From: Polaribacter batillariae | GTDB lineage: Bacteria > Bacteroidota > Bacteroidia > Flavobacteriales > Flavobacteriaceae | DNA length: 64,000 nucleotides | Assembly (NCBI RefSeq): GCF_017498485.1 | Contig: NZ_CP071795.1 | Coordinates: 372,001 to 436,000, forward strand | Direction of reading: 5' to 3' | In this document: piece by piece, positions 63,915-64,000 of the stretch | How positions within the stretch are numbered: position 1 is the first letter of the stretch | Layout of the letters: each line of letters starts with the position of its first letter | The notes under the pieces: generated by a model | What the model was told of the DNA's origin: nothing | Databases searched by the model: none | What the model saw: the letters and a program-made list of their open reading frames with translations, nothing else | Position numbers and translations under genes: made by a program

Positions 63915-64000
63915 AAACATAAAACATATCGCAATTTTAATTGTTGGTTTGGTGGTTTTAAATATTGCAAATCAGTCGTTTTATAAGCGTTTCGATTTAA
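63907..64000 (+). CDS. gldG: Gliding-motility ABC transporter component, start of gene (cut by window edge)
   Basis: ATG 63907 is followed by 31 codons to the edge: MNKNIKHIAILIVGLVVLNI, then ANQSFYKRFDL. One membrane span and the N-S-F-x-x-R-F-D-L segment match the start of GldG. Overlap with gldF by eight bases supports coupled translation. Confidence 0.88.
   Translation, partial: MNKNIKHIAILIVGLVVLNIANQSFYKRFDL

Overview
The window reads as the chromosome of a marine-type member of the Flavobacteriaceae (Bacteroidota), most like Polaribacter or a close relative. The grounds are the very AT-rich sequence, genes without Shine-Dalgarno sites, repeated Bacteroidetes-type -7 promoter boxes (TAnnTTTG, sometimes with TTG about 19-20 bases upstream), the gliding-motility genes gldF and gldG, and families typical of the phylum (DUF1573, DUF4199, paired DUF4331 proteins with a TonB receptor, periplasmic sensor of ECF sigma factor). 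The genus is inference; no rRNA or tRNA gene was found.

Layout. 1-9.95 kb is housekeeping: aminotransferase (cut by the edge), a frameshifted aspartyl protease/PDZ gene, DUF1573, valS, two HAD phosphatases, an OmpA-type lipoprotein, kdsB and small conserved proteins. An IS256-family element lies at 9.99-11.36 kb. 11.4-13 kb is an ECF sigma / anti-sigma / periplasmic sensor operon. 14.6-18.65 kb holds an MBL hydrolase, then a tight four-gene cluster with a Rab-like small GTPase and a hybrid histidine kinase. 18.7-21.5 kb is an alkylsulfatase gene bracketed by two direct copies of a MITE-like repeat. acs, a TauE/SafE exporter and a TerC-like protein follow.

25.5-42.4 kb is an accessory block, nearly all on the minus strand: CPBP protease, three class-C beta-lactamase-fold serine hydrolases, a racemase, a WD40-like lipoprotein, DoxX, YCII and NTF2-like proteins and two membrane-anchored AraC-type regulators. 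It has been rearranged recently. A 441-bp stretch of one serine hydrolase gene has been copied 3667 bp away and fused in frame to a DUF5694 gene. An IS630-family element splits an MBL-like gene whose halves rejoin in frame on paper. A TraB/GumN-like gene is frameshifted.

42.6-56.7 kb is mostly core again: a patatin/beta-barrel phospholipase, a GH123-like lipoprotein, a one-domain DEAD-box-like protein, a TonB receptor-TPR-DUF4331-DUF4331 operon, a K+ channel with a C-terminal zinc ribbon, miaA, DUF2254 and OmpH/Skp. 56.85-57.97 kb is a gene-free array of 313-bp repeats ending in a MITE copy. Then come a DegQ/HtrA protease, dapF, a toxin-antitoxin pair with a frameshifted toxin, a GNAT acetyltransferase, mltG, a heptamer repeat in front of a small lipoprotein gene, and gldF/gldG running off the end.

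The best candidates for something undescribed are the Rab-like GTPase/kinase cluster, the 313-bp repeat array whose units each keep a short peptide ORF, and the newly formed chimeric gene.
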